NCBI RefSeq assembly: GCF_013372145.1
Contig: NZ_CP053827.1
Coordinates: 1,612,001 to 1,676,000, forward strand
Direction of reading: 5' to 3'
Origin: Campylobacter hyointestinalis subsp. hyointestinalis
Lineage (GTDB): Bacteria; Campylobacterota; Campylobacteria; Campylobacterales; Campylobacteraceae
Length of the DNA stretch: 64,000 nucleotides
The notes beneath the pieces were generated by a model. It saw only the letters and a program-made list of their open reading frames with translations. It ran no database searches and was not told where the DNA came from. The position numbers and the translations under genes were made by a program. Positions within the stretch are counted from its first letter, which is position 1. Each line of letters opens with the position of its first letter. Positions 1 to 8,485 of this stretch are shown here, in pieces.

Positions 1-174
1 ATTTAGAATTTCACTCTTCGTATCTTTTAGTATGATTTTATTTATTAAATTTGCAATTTGCTTATCATAAGAGATGAGAGAACCGCTAAGAGCAACCAAA
101 ATCAGTGGGATACAAATCATAAATCCTAAAACCAAATGTAGATTAAAAATATATTTTTTCTTTTTAAAAAACAA
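1..174 (-). CDS. PepSY-type inner-membrane protein, N-terminal part (cut by window start)
   Basis: Only the first 58 codons are present; the rest lies before base 1. The start is a TTG at 174 with a strong AAGGAG Shine-Dalgarno six bases upstream (181-186 on the complement). The peptide opens with a lysine cluster, then a hydrophobic segment with the pattern LHLVLGFMICIPLILVALSG. That is the usual first helix of PepSY-associated transmembrane proteins, which are often iron-regulated and sit beside siderophore receptors. It lies 75 bases downstream of the TonB-dependent receptor on the same strand, so a role in siderophore reduction or iron release at the inner membrane is inferred from context. 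The family call rests on this first helix alone. Confidence 0.65.
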   Translation of the reverse strand, partial: MFFKKKKYIFNLHLVLGFMICIPLILVALSGSLISYDKQIANLINKIILKDTKSEILN

Positions 175-208
175 AAGTTTCTCCTTTAAATAAAACTATA
201 ATTAGATA

Positions 209-235
209 AAGTTAGCGTTTTTTTCTCGCTAACTT
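209..235 (-). terminator. Hairpin between receptor and PepSY gene (terminator or attenuator)
   Basis: A perfect 9-bp stem (AAGTTAGCG at 209-217 and its complement at 227-235) with a 9-base T-rich loop lies just after the receptor stop codon and before the PepSY start. The U-tract on the minus strand is weak, so it may be a leaky terminator, an attenuator or an mRNA-stabilising hairpin that lowers PepSY expression relative to the receptor. Confidence 0.55.
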
Positions 236-249
236 CAAATTTACAAGGA

Positions 250-2349
250 TTAAAAATTATGTTTATAACTCAGCCAAAAAGCCCTGCCTTCAGTATAATC
301 TTGATATTCATTAGCATATCCTGTTGGATTTCCGGATTTTGTATATCCTGTAACTACTGGCTTAAAATAGTCTTGATCAAATAAATTTGTTATAACAAAA
401 CTCAAAGATGATTTTTGATCTATTTTATAGCTAACTCCAAGATCGGTTGTATAAAAATCTTTATATGTATGAAATGGTAAAGGTCTGTTTCCACCACCTT
501 TTGATTTTGAAACAGTATCTAGTCTGGCTTTTTGTCTTATGTATGATTTCCATTTGCCTATTTCATAGTTTAGTTTTAGCATAGCCGTATGTTTGGCTAA
601 GTTTTCTACTCTATCATTTCCATAAACATTTGTAGCACCATCTTTATAACGCTTATCAAGATACGTATAGGTTCCATCTAAGCTAAAGCCTTCGTATGAA
701 TACGTGTTGAAATAAAACTCTATACCTTTTGCTCTAGTTTTACCGTGATTGACAACATAGCTACAACCATCGGCGTAAGAACAAATTTTACCATTTGGAA
801 GCATAATGCCATTATTATAGCTATCTGTAGTTATCTCATCTTTAAAATCTGTCATAAAAAACGTTAAGCCATATTTTAGGTATTTAGGTATAACAAATTC
901 AGCACCGATTTCATAGTTAGTGCTTGTTTCTGGACTAAGGTCTGGATTACCATATGTTGCTGTAGTATTGCTATAGCTATAAATTCCATTTGTTAATTGT
1001 TTTGCGGCTGGAGTTTTATATCCTTTTGCAACACCACCTTTTAGCGTAACTAACTCATAAGGGCGATAAACTAAGTACGCTCTTGGAGTTACTTCAGAGT
1101 CAAATAGATCGCTATAAATATATCTAAGACCAGTTGTAAATATCAAATCTTCAGTAATGAAATATTCACCCTCGCCATATAATGCTAACGTAGTTTGGTC
1201 TAAATCTTTTCCCTTAATCGCTTCATTTGCGCTACCAGCACTATTGTTAAATACCTCATAGTCGGCTCTTGCACCAAATGATCCAATGATAGATCCAAAA
1301 CTACTAAGATCAAAAGGAATAACTGCTTTTGACTCAGCTACGTAAATATCACTAGAGATATCGCTTCTGTCGTAAGTACGACCATACTGAAAATAAGTAT
1401 TTGTAGAGCCGAATTTATAATCTCCATCGTGATTTAAAACCATATTGTCTTTGACGATAGTTCTTTCGCTTTTGATAGCTCGACCGCTCGTTGATTCTAC
1501 AGAGATATCATTTATATAGCGTTCTAAATCAAGATAAATATTATTTTGCTCATTTATCGTCCAGTTTAATCTACCACCAAAACCAGTTGTCGTAAATGCG
1601 CCGGGACTATGACTTGCAATCTGATAGTTTTGGGCTTTTTGAGTATCTGGGCGACCACCTTTTCCAGCTGTCCAAGGCGACTGTGGCCAAAGCAAATTTG
1701 ACTCTTCTTTAGAGTAGTATTTACCTCTAAGACTAAGCGATAGAACATCATCGATAAGCGGAGTTGCCACATATCCATTAAATCCACCTGCATTTCCATA
1801 TAATTTTTCGTGCTGTTGAAGCTGTGTACTAAGCTCTATGCTAGCCTCTGGTCGGTTTGGATTTTTCTTTGTGATGATATTTATAATACCACCAACAGCG
1901 TCTGAGCCATAAAGCGTAGAAGCCGGACCTCTGATAACTTCAACTTTTTCTATCATGGACGCCGGTGGAATATATCCAGACTCGCTTCCACCAAAACCGT
2001 TGTCGTAAAACCCATTTGCAACACTTTGACGCTTTCCATCTATTAGAACAAGCGTATATGCGCTACCAAATCCACGTATGCTATAGTCGTAAGTTCCTGT
2101 TTTATTCATAGTAACATCGACTCCTGGCACATCTGCTATCATCTCTCCTATATCTTTAAAAGGCTTGTTTTCAAGCTCTTCTTTTGTGACTACAGATATA
2201 CTTGCTGGGGCGTCTGTCACGGACTGTTCAAATCCACTTGCACTTACGACTGACTTATCTAACGTGTAGCTATCATCTGAGTTTGCAAATAAACAAGATG
2301 AAAGCAAAACTAAACTTACGCTTTTTGCGATAAAACCGCTATTAAGCAT
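250..2349 (-). CDS. TonB-dependent outer-membrane siderophore receptor (CfrA/FepA/CirA type)
   Basis: 699 residues, normal for this family. Residues 1-23 form a signal peptide (hydrophobic core ending at CLFANS). A TonB-box-like stretch (DKSVVSASGF) follows, then the plug domain at about 45-165 with the typical IRGFG, LVLIDGK, VEVIRGPAS and GGIINIITKK motifs, then a beta-barrel ending in an aromatic residue (HNF), as expected for BAM-assembled barrels. The plug resembles the Campylobacter ferric-enterobactin receptor CfrA as I remember it, but the ligand is inferred. It diverges from exbB-exbD-tonB, which supply its energy, and the shared promoter region carries Fur-box-like sites, so iron repression is expected. 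The adjacent PepSY gene probably belongs to the same uptake route. Confidence 0.9.
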   Translation of the reverse strand: MLNSGFIAKSVSLVLLSSCLFANSDDSYTLDKSVVSASGFEQSVTDAPASISVVTKEELENKPFKDIGEMIADVPGVDVTMNKTGTYDYSIRGFGSAYTLVLIDGKRQSVANGFYDNGFGGSESGYIPPASMIEKVEVIRGPASTLYGSDAVGGIINIITKKNPNRPEASIELSTQLQQHEKLYGNAGGFNGYVATPLIDDVLSLSLRGKYYSKEESNLLWPQSPWTAGKGGRPDTQKAQNYQIASHSPGAFTTTGFGGRLNWTINEQNNIYLDLERYINDISVESTSGRAIKSERTIVKDNMVLNHDGDYKFGSTNTYFQYGRTYDRSDISSDIYVAESKAVIPFDLSSFGSIIGSFGARADYEVFNNSAGSANEAIKGKDLDQTTLALYGEGEYFITEDLIFTTGLRYIYSDLFDSEVTPRAYLVYRPYELVTLKGGVAKGYKTPAAKQLTNGIYSYSNTTATYGNPDLSPETSTNYEIGAEFVIPKYLKYGLTFFMTDFKDEITTDSYNNGIMLPNGKICSYADGCSYVVNHGKTRAKGIEFYFNTYSYEGFSLDGTYTYLDKRYKDGATNVYGNDRVENLAKHTAMLKLNYEIGKWKSYIRQKARLDTVSKSKGGGNRPLPFHTYKDFYTTDLGVSYKIDQKSSLSFVITNLFDQDYFKPVVTGYTKSGNPTGYANEYQDYTEGRAFWLSYKHNF

Positions 2350-2419
2350 TTTTCTCCTTTTATAATTTTTTGTTGATTTTGGAATATTATTATAAATTTA
2401 TTGAATTTTTTATAAATTT

Positions 2420-2434
2420 TGATAATAATTTTTA
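2420..2434. promoter_or_regulatory. Fur-box-like site proximal to the receptor gene
   Basis: TGATAATAATTTTTA matches 12 of the 14 defined positions of the 7-1-7 Fur consensus (TGATAAT-n-ATTATCA). It lies 71-85 bases upstream of the receptor start, in the divergent receptor/exbB control region. Fur repression is inferred from the site and from the function of both flanking operons. AT-rich DNA produces such matches by chance, so the context carries much of the weight. Confidence 0.5.
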
Positions 2435-2462
2435 AAATTATATATAATAGTATTAATTCAAT

Positions 2463-2508
2463 AATTAATATCAATAAAAATCTATAAGTTTATATATTGA
2501 TATTAATT
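2463..2508. repeat. 14-bp perfect inverted repeat in the receptor/exbB control region
   Basis: AATTAATATCAATA at 2463-2476 is repeated as its exact reverse complement at 2495-2508, with an 18-base spacer. Each arm also resembles half of a Fur-type operator. It lies midway between the two divergent genes and between the two Fur-box-like sites, so it may be a third operator or a pair of half-sites. Its function is not known. Confidence 0.55.
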
Positions 2509-2525
2509 TTAAATTTATTTTTATT

Positions 2526-2540
2526 TGAATATAATTATCA
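2526..2540. promoter_or_regulatory. Fur-box-like site proximal to exbB
   Basis: TGAATATAATTATCA matches 12 of 14 positions of the 7-1-7 Fur consensus, including a perfect right half (ATTATCA). It ends 18 bases before the exbB start, so bound repressor would cover the leader or promoter. It is predicted to repress exbB-exbD-tonB when iron is plentiful. Confidence 0.55.
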
Positions 2541-2558
2541 AAAAAATTAGGACTAAAA

Positions 2559-2996
2559 ATGCAATTCTTAAAAGAGTACATAGACATTATCATATTTATC
2601 ATACTTGGATTTATGGCTTTTATAGCCTTATGGTGCGTTATAGAAAGAATCTTATTTTTAAGAAAAATAAATTTCGACGACTATAAAAATCAAAATGAAT
2701 TTGAAGATAGCATAAGTGAAAATTTGACTACTTTATATATCATATACTCAAATGCTCCTTACGTCGGGCTTTTAGGAACAGTCATAGGCATAATGATAAC
2801 GTTTTACGATATGGGAATGGTAGGAAATATAGACGTAAAATCAGTAGTTTCAGGACTCTCTTTAGCCTTAAAAGCAACTGCTCTTGGTCTTTTTGTAGCC
2901 ATACCTAGTCTAATGGCGTACAACGCTCTGCTTAGAAAGATAAATTTACTCTCAAGCAGATATGCTTCAAGGATAAATAGTGGTAAAATTGCCTAA
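2559..2996 (+). CDS. exbB: ExbB, TonB-system proton channel subunit
   Basis: 145 residues with three membrane segments (about 8-30, 65-85 and 100-120), the compact ExbB form common in epsilonproteobacteria. The second and third helices carry the MotA/TolQ/ExbB pattern, with glycines in PYVGLLGTVIGI and the ALKATALGLFVAIPS segment. With ExbD it forms the proton-driven motor in the inner membrane that energises TonB. It is the first gene of exbB-exbD-tonB and overlaps exbD by 17 bases, which implies translational coupling. A Fur-box-like site lies directly upstream. The start at 2559 follows a modest AGGA Shine-Dalgarno. Confidence 0.93.
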   Translation: MQFLKEYIDIIIFIILGFMAFIALWCVIERILFLRKINFDDYKNQNEFEDSISENLTTLYIIYSNAPYVGLLGTVIGIMITFYDMGMVGNIDVKSVVSGLSLALKATALGLFVAIPSLMAYNALLRKINLLSSRYASRINSGKIA

Positions 2997-3369
2997 AAAC
3001 GAAGGGTTAAATATCATTCCATTTATCGATATAATGCTAGTTTTGCTCGCTATAGTACTTAGCGTATCTACTTTCATCGCGCAAGGAGAGATAAAGATAA
3101 ACCTTCCAAAATCGCAGTCTGCCGCAAGTCTTAGCGATGAGATTAAAAAACTTCTCATAGCAATAGACGAAAATAATAAATTCTATTTAGACGATAAAGA
3201 AACAAGCATAGATGATATAAAATCTAAATTTGAAAATCTAAGCCTTGATACTTTTGTAGAGCTAAAAAGTGATAAAAACGCTAAATTTGAGAGTTTTATA
3301 CAGATAATAGATCTATTAAAACTCAAAAATCACGATAAATTTCAAATAATCACAGAAAAAGAGCAATGA
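2980..3369 (+). CDS. exbD: ExbD, TonB-system proton channel subunit
   Basis: 129 residues. A GTG start lies inside the end of exbB. A single transmembrane helix at about 13-32 contains the essential aspartate (Asp17, in PFIDIMLVLLAIV), followed by the periplasmic ExbD domain of about 90 residues. It works with ExbB to couple proton flow to TonB movement. The stop codon overlaps the tonB start (ATGA), so the three genes form one tightly coupled operon. Confidence 0.93.
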   Translation: MVKLPKNEGLNIIPFIDIMLVLLAIVLSVSTFIAQGEIKINLPKSQSAASLSDEIKKLLIAIDENNKFYLDDKETSIDDIKSKFENLSLDTFVELKSDKNAKFESFIQIIDLLKLKNHDKFQIITEKEQ

Positions 3370-4106
3370 GATACATCCGTCCGTATTTTAACCACAAGCT
3401 TCAAGCATTTTATATCACTTCATTGCTATTTATGCCAATGATTTTTGCATTTATACAGTTTGCGACTACTGTTAAATTTGAACAGCAAAAAAGCGATGAA
3501 ATTTTACTAAGTATAAAACAAATCACGTTAAATAAAGCGTCATCGCCTTCAAAACTCGCAGTAAAGCCGCCTGAGCCCATACCAGAGCAAGTAAAACCTA
3601 TACAAAAGATAGAAGAATTTAAAAAACCAAAAAAGATAAAAGTAGCTAAACCGCATCATATAAAAAATAAGGTAAAAAAACCGATCGTTGAAAAACCCAT
3701 ACAAAAACCCACCATAAATGAGCAAAACCAAGCCATTAGCGCTATTAGCACTGCTCAAACTAATACGCAAGAGCCTACAACCAAAACAGTCGAGGCTACA
3801 GAACAAATGCAAACATTATCTTATGGAAATAGCGACGATCCATTTTTAAAAGAGTTAAAAGCCGCGATAGATAGAGCTGGGATTTATCCTAGGATCGCTC
3901 GTAAAATGCGACTTGAGGGCGAAATTTGGCTTGAGTTTATCTGGACAAAAAATTCAAAGCTCGAAGATCTTAAGATAACCAAAAAATCAAGTCACGATAT
4001 ACTTGATAAAAGCGCGTTAGAAACCATAATCAAAGCTTCAAGAAACTTCCCAAAACATTATAAAACCATTAAAATTCAAGTACCGATCATATATAAGATC
4101 AAATAA
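3366..4106 (+). CDS. tonB: TonB energy transducer
   Basis: 246 residues: a short cytoplasmic start, one signal-anchor helix at about 14-34, then a Pro/Lys-rich periplasmic spacer (about 65-120, many KP and PIP repeats), and a C-terminal TonB fold at about 155-246 that begins YPRIARKMRLEGE and ends in a strand of the VPIIYKIK type. It spans the periplasm to open TonB-dependent receptors, probably including the one at 250-2349. It overlaps exbD by four bases. Campylobacter species often carry several tonB genes, so this copy may be specific to this receptor. No strong terminator follows. Confidence 0.9.
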   Translation: MRYIRPYFNHKLQAFYITSLLFMPMIFAFIQFATTVKFEQQKSDEILLSIKQITLNKASSPSKLAVKPPEPIPEQVKPIQKIEEFKKPKKIKVAKPHHIKNKVKKPIVEKPIQKPTINEQNQAISAISTAQTNTQEPTTKTVEATEQMQTLSYGNSDDPFLKELKAAIDRAGIYPRIARKMRLEGEIWLEFIWTKNSKLEDLKITKKSSHDILDKSALETIIKASRNFPKHYKTIKIQVPIIYKIK

Positions 4107-4345
4107 AAAACTATTTTTGATAGATTGAACTTATACAACAACACAATCAAATTTACGCACCCAAACAGGTTCATTTTTCCAAAATAAATTTAAAAAGTAA
4201 ATTATACAATGCCGTAATTAATAGTGCAAAAAATTATTAATAAAATAAAATTTCAACTCGCATTTATGGCTTTTATTAGGATTTAACTAAACATATAAAA
4301 ATAAAGCAAAATATCCTAAAATCCATTATTACCAGCAAAGGAATT
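4107..4345. other. Intergenic stretch between tonB and hsdR
   Basis: 239 bases of AT-rich DNA between the convergent tonB and hsdR genes. I found no open reading frame with a plausible start, no tRNA and no convincing hairpin with a U-tract. It may be the left junction of the restriction-modification insertion. Confidence 0.4.
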
Positions 4346-7300
4346 TTACTTTGTTGAGTAGTTTAAAATCAAATTTTTCACTATATTTTTGGATTTTGGT
4401 TTTATATCTCTTAGAGATTTTATATCTTCGCCACGCTCTTTTAAAAATGCTTTAGCTTTGTCTAAATCCATCTTATCCATTATATTTTCAAAGTCATTAT
4501 GTTGATTTAGATTATTTTCATCTCTGCGTTCATTTATTAGCCTTTTTACGGCATTTTCATCAATCCCAAGCCCATCGCATATCTTTTTTATATGATTATC
4601 TCTATCTTGATTTTTATAGCTATAAAGTAGCTCATTAAAGCTTAACTCGCTATCTTTTATCTTAGCATTTTCTAGATCGGCTAAGATCATTCTAGCAAAT
4701 TCTTGATCCCCCTCGCTTAGAATTCCAAATGAGCTATGAATATCATTTTTTATATTCTCTATAGCTACAATATCGCCATCGCCTAAGGCTTTTAAAAGCT
4801 TTTTAAAATGCGTGTTTATGTAGTCTATATCTATTTTTATTATCGCGCCTTCGCTTAAATGTGGGTCGATTTCAAAAATTTCTTTATCCCCACTTCTATT
4901 GCTTTGCATTTTTACTATATCATTATATCTAGCTATTAATTTAGCGTAAATTTCATTATTTAGCCTTACTTCTACATTTTGGCACTCATATACTCCATTT
5001 TTTACATCATCTAGTCTAAATCCTTGCAGTTCGGCTGAGTTTTTATATCTCTCTAGCATTTTCATAGCTTTTGCAAATTTAGCTATACTCTCATCATCGC
5101 TAGGCAAAGATGAAAAATCGCTTATCCCAGCATTGCTAAACACAGAGCAGATCTCATCAAAGGCTTTATTTAAATTTTGTAAATTATCTTTTATCTTATC
5201 TACAAAAAGCCCTTTGATATTGCTATCGCCATAGAGTTTAAACGCTTTGTCTATATTTTCTTTCATTGTATTTGTTTTGTAGTAGTAAAACACATTGCCA
5301 AAGAGCTTATACGCATCAAAAACCCTATTTGTCCGTGAAAAGCTTTGAATGATTTTTTCATACTCCATAAGCCTATCGATGAAAATAGTATTTACCCACT
5401 TTGAGTCATATCCTGTAAGCATCATATCTACTACTATTAAAATATCAAGCTTTTGATTTTCGGCTATATTTTTATATGCATCTTTATGTGCTAGTCTTGC
5501 GCTTATATCGGCTTTATAGCTTTTATAATTTTGCATAGTAAAGCTTTTATTAAATGTATCATTATAATCTTGTAGCATTTCTAAAATTCCAGCTTCTTTA
5601 TCAAATGCCTTTAAGCTAGAGTTATCAATACTAGGGTCAAACAGCCCAGCTACCTTTAGCTCAGGGGCGATTTCTTTAAAAAGCTTGTAGTATATAATCG
5701 CATCTTCTATGCTCCTAGTAGTAAATATGGCATGATAGTGCCTAGCTCTACTTACGCTAGTAAATCTATCTTTTATATCCCTTACTACTAGCCTTTTATG
5801 CTTTTCATCATCAAAGATACTATCAGCTATCTTTTCTAGCTCACTCATAGGCTTTGCCATATACTCATCATATATTTTTTGCTTTTTAGGCTCACTCATA
5901 GCCTCATCTATGCTTTTAGCGTTTGCCTTTTTTAGGGCGATTTTTTCTTTTATATCGCTATCTTTATAGGTTTTTATAGCTGTGATATCAAAGCCCAAAA
6001 CATTGCCATCTCTTATTCCATCGCTGATATTATACCTATGTATCTCATCGCCAAAAATATCGCTAGTTGTGATATTATCTTTTGCGTTTTCGTTGTGGAT
6101 TGGTGTGCCTGTAAAACCAAATAAAATAGCTTTTTTAAAATTATCCCTTATCCTTTTGATATTCTCCCCAAAAGTCGAGCGGTGCGCTTCATCTATGATG
6201 ATTACCATTCGTTTTTTAGCGATTTTATCAAATTCCCTTTTCTTTCTAGCTATGATTTCATCATCTATTTTTCCCATTTTTTGGATTGAAGTGATGATTA
6301 GAGTATTTTCATCATCTGCTAATTTTTTGATAAGGTCATCGCAACTTTTAGTATCTATTATATCGTCATCATCAAGGCAAAAGCTCTTATAATTTAAGCT
6401 TGATTGAATTCCAAGCTCTATTCTATCTACCAAAAATACCACCTTATCAGCTAATTTATGCTCGCTTATGAGTTGAGCTGATTTAAAGCTAGTCATAGTT
6501 TTACCTGAGCCAGTCGTATGCCACACATAGCCGCCACGGATATTACCCCATTGTGCTTTGCTTACGATATTTCGTATCGCACTACTTGCGTAGTATTGAT
6601 AGCTACGCATCACCTTTAGCACTCCATCACTTCTATCTGCTATGGTGTAAAATCCCACTAGCTCGTGAGCTTTTGGTATGTTTAGAAACTCCCCAGCGAA
6701 CTTATCCCAGCGATTTACCGGCATATTATCAAAATTAGCCCAGTTAAAAAAGAACTTATCATTAAATTTACCATCTTTACCAGGATTAGCAAAGTATAGA
6801 GCCTCATCAGGATTCATAGCTACAAAAATTTGAATAAGGCTAAAAATCCCAGTAAAATACCCTCTCTTGCTATATTTTTCTATCTGATTACAAGCCTCTC
6901 TTACTGGCACGCCACTTCTTTTTAGCTCTATGTGGATTAGTGGCATTCCATTTATGAGTAGGCACATATCGCCCCTACCAGCTAGTCCTAGCTCATTAGT
7001 TTTATCAAATTTAGGTTCAATAGCTATTTGATACACGCTTTTGCCTTGACCTATGCTATTTCTATCGTAGTTAAATAGCACCAATGGCAAACCATCATCG
7101 CCCATTATGCTTATCTCTTTGCCATTTATAAATTTATTTATATCATTTGGGGTTTTTAGATCTCTTAGTTGATTTAGGATTTTATCCATTTCATTATCGC
7201 TGATTTTGCGACCATTTAGCTTATTTTGATTTATATGCTCTAGCACGGCTTTCCAGTTTGCTATAAGATCATTTTGGCTTGGATACTTTAGCACTCCATC

Positions 7301-7372
7301 TAGCCAACCCTTTTTGGTAGTTAGTAGCTCAGTTAAGGCATTTTGAAAATCTTTTTCTTTGGTAAAACTCAT
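4346..7372 (-). CDS. hsdR: Type I restriction enzyme R subunit (HsdR)
   Basis: 1008 residues, full length. An N-terminal PD-(D/E)xK nuclease domain is visible (Asp135, then Glu149-x-Lys151 in IHIELKRSG). It is followed by a superfamily 2 translocase with Walker A TGSGKT at 287-292 and a DEAH box at 394-397, and then the motif GFTGTP. The helical C-terminus would contact the methylase core. HsdR cuts unmethylated foreign DNA after ATP-driven translocation by the HsdM2S complex. It is the last gene of hsdM-hsdS-hsdR, nine bases after hsdS, with a start preceded by AGGAAT. No frameshift or stop is seen, so it looks functional. Confidence 0.95.
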   Translation of the reverse strand: MSFTKEKDFQNALTELLTTKKGWLDGVLKYPSQNDLIANWKAVLEHINQNKLNGRKISDNEMDKILNQLRDLKTPNDINKFINGKEISIMGDDGLPLVLFNYDRNSIGQGKSVYQIAIEPKFDKTNELGLAGRGDMCLLINGMPLIHIELKRSGVPVREACNQIEKYSKRGYFTGIFSLIQIFVAMNPDEALYFANPGKDGKFNDKFFFNWANFDNMPVNRWDKFAGEFLNIPKAHELVGFYTIADRSDGVLKVMRSYQYYASSAIRNIVSKAQWGNIRGGYVWHTTGSGKTMTSFKSAQLISEHKLADKVVFLVDRIELGIQSSLNYKSFCLDDDDIIDTKSCDDLIKKLADDENTLIITSIQKMGKIDDEIIARKKREFDKIAKKRMVIIIDEAHRSTFGENIKRIRDNFKKAILFGFTGTPIHNENAKDNITTSDIFGDEIHRYNISDGIRDGNVLGFDITAIKTYKDSDIKEKIALKKANAKSIDEAMSEPKKQKIYDEYMAKPMSELEKIADSIFDDEKHKRLVVRDIKDRFTSVSRARHYHAIFTTRSIEDAIIYYKLFKEIAPELKVAGLFDPSIDNSSLKAFDKEAGILEMLQDYNDTFNKSFTMQNYKSYKADISARLAHKDAYKNIAENQKLDILIVVDMMLTGYDSKWVNTIFIDRLMEYEKIIQSFSRTNRVFDAYKLFGNVFYYYKTNTMKENIDKAFKLYGDSNIKGLFVDKIKDNLQNLNKAFDEICSVFSNAGISDFSSLPSDDESIAKFAKAMKMLERYKNSAELQGFRLDDVKNGVYECQNVEVRLNNEIYAKLIARYNDIVKMQSNRSGDKEIFEIDPHLSEGAIIKIDIDYINTHFKKLLKALGDGDIVAIENIKNDIHSSFGILSEGDQEFARMILADLENAKIKDSELSFNELLYSYKNQDRDNHIKKICDGLGIDENAVKRLINERRDENNLNQHNDFENIMDKMDLDKAKAFLKERGEDIKSLRDIKPKSKNIVKNLILNYSTK

Positions 7373-7381
7373 TTCATATTC

Positions 7382-8485
7382 CTACACAAACATTTTATTT
7401 AATAGATATTTTTTTATATTTTCAAGCTTTGAAATTCTCTTTTGACTAAGCTCTAAAATCTCATCAATTTTTCTAAAAAACTCCCCAATTGCTTCTTGCT
7501 CTTTTGGATCGGTTGGGATTTGAAATTTAAATTCTAATAATCTTGATTTTTGTATATTTGGCAAACCACTACCAACCCTAAGCGACATAATGTTTTTTTC
7601 TCTATATTTTAATAAAGCATATAAAAATCTAGTATTAATTACTAAATTTTGTAAAGTATAATTATGACCGCCAGACCAAAATTTTTCTTTATTAAAATTT
7701 ACAAAACCGCAAGAATTACCACCTTCACTAATTGAAATAATGTTTTCATTTGTATTAAATGAATTTGTATAACCAGAAGGTGTAACTCCGCCATTTAAAA
7801 CATAATATTTCCCGCTTAGTAATAAATCAATTTTATTTATTTGCCGACCTTTTATTATTTCGCACACTTCTCCCAAAGTTACAGAAGTCCAGTTGGAAGT
7901 AAAAGAGCCAAGGCGGAGGCGAGGCTTATTTTCACCAGAAGCTACAAAAAGCTTATCAAGCATAGTTTTTTTGAAATTTTCAAATTTTTTAAATCTTAAT
8001 TTTTCTAAATCTAAAATTTCATCAATTTTTCTAAAAAACTCCCCAATTGCCTCTTGCTCTTTTAGGTCGGTTGGGATTTGGATTTTAATATTAGATAATG
8101 TAGGTTTTGTTAATTGTGGGACACCAGTAGATTCAACAGCTATTTTCTTCCTATTTATAGAACAAGCAATAAAGCTAACATTACTATCTGTTTTTAATGA
8201 TAACAATCTTACAACAGGTGTAAAATTTTTAAATCTTGCTTGTGCATATCCTACTTCGCCACAACCAGTAATAGTTACAGCTGGTGCTGAAATTCTAAAA
8301 TAATCATTATAATATCCGACAATTCCATCGTTTGTTAAAGCATTAGCATAAACTGGATAAATGCCTTTACTTAAAATTTTATTTTTATCAATATCTCCAC
8401 CAGCCACAATTTCGCCAAGCTCTCCCAAAGTTGTGGAATTCCACTCGCTATTAAATTCCTTAAAGCGGATTTTTGGGCTTTTCAT
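7382..8485 (-). CDS. hsdS: Type I restriction-modification specificity subunit (HsdS)
   Basis: 367 residues made of two target-recognition domains (about 1-140 and 190-320). Each opens with a W-x-S/T-x-T-LGE motif and each is followed by a conserved helical spacer (PTD-KEQEAIGEFFRKIDEIL at about 143-165 and 320-342). It determines the bipartite DNA sequence that the complex methylates or cuts; the sequence cannot be predicted here. Its ATG overlaps the hsdM stop by four bases. The two spacer helices are encoded by a nearly identical 70-bp DNA repeat, which would permit domain exchange or loss of one half by recombination. Confidence 0.94.
   Translation of the reverse strand: MKSPKIRFKEFNSEWNSTTLGELGEIVAGGDIDKNKILSKGIYPVYANALTNDGIVGYYNDYFRISAPAVTITGCGEVGYAQARFKNFTPVVRLLSLKTDSNVSFIACSINRKKIAVESTGVPQLTKPTLSNIKIQIPTDLKEQEAIGEFFRKIDEILDLEKLRFKKFENFKKTMLDKLFVASGENKPRLRLGSFTSNWTSVTLGEVCEIIKGRQINKIDLLLSGKYYVLNGGVTPSGYTNSFNTNENIISISEGGNSCGFVNFNKEKFWSGGHNYTLQNLVINTRFLYALLKYREKNIMSLRVGSGLPNIQKSRLLEFKFQIPTDPKEQEAIGEFFRKIDEILELSQKRISKLENIKKYLLNKMFV
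7453..7522 (-). repeat. HsdS spacer repeat, copy 2 (distal TRD)
   Basis: A 70-bp segment encoding the second conserved spacer helix of HsdS. It matches 8011-8080 at 66 of 70 positions in direct orientation. Such repeats are recombination points for changing type I specificity. Confidence 0.8.
8011..8080 (-). repeat. HsdS spacer repeat, copy 1 (proximal TRD)
   Basis: Direct repeat partner of 7453-7522 (four mismatches in 70 bp), encoding the central spacer helix of HsdS. The repeat unit is 558 bp. Unequal recombination would remove exactly one target-recognition domain and stay in frame (558 = 3 x 186). Confidence 0.8.
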
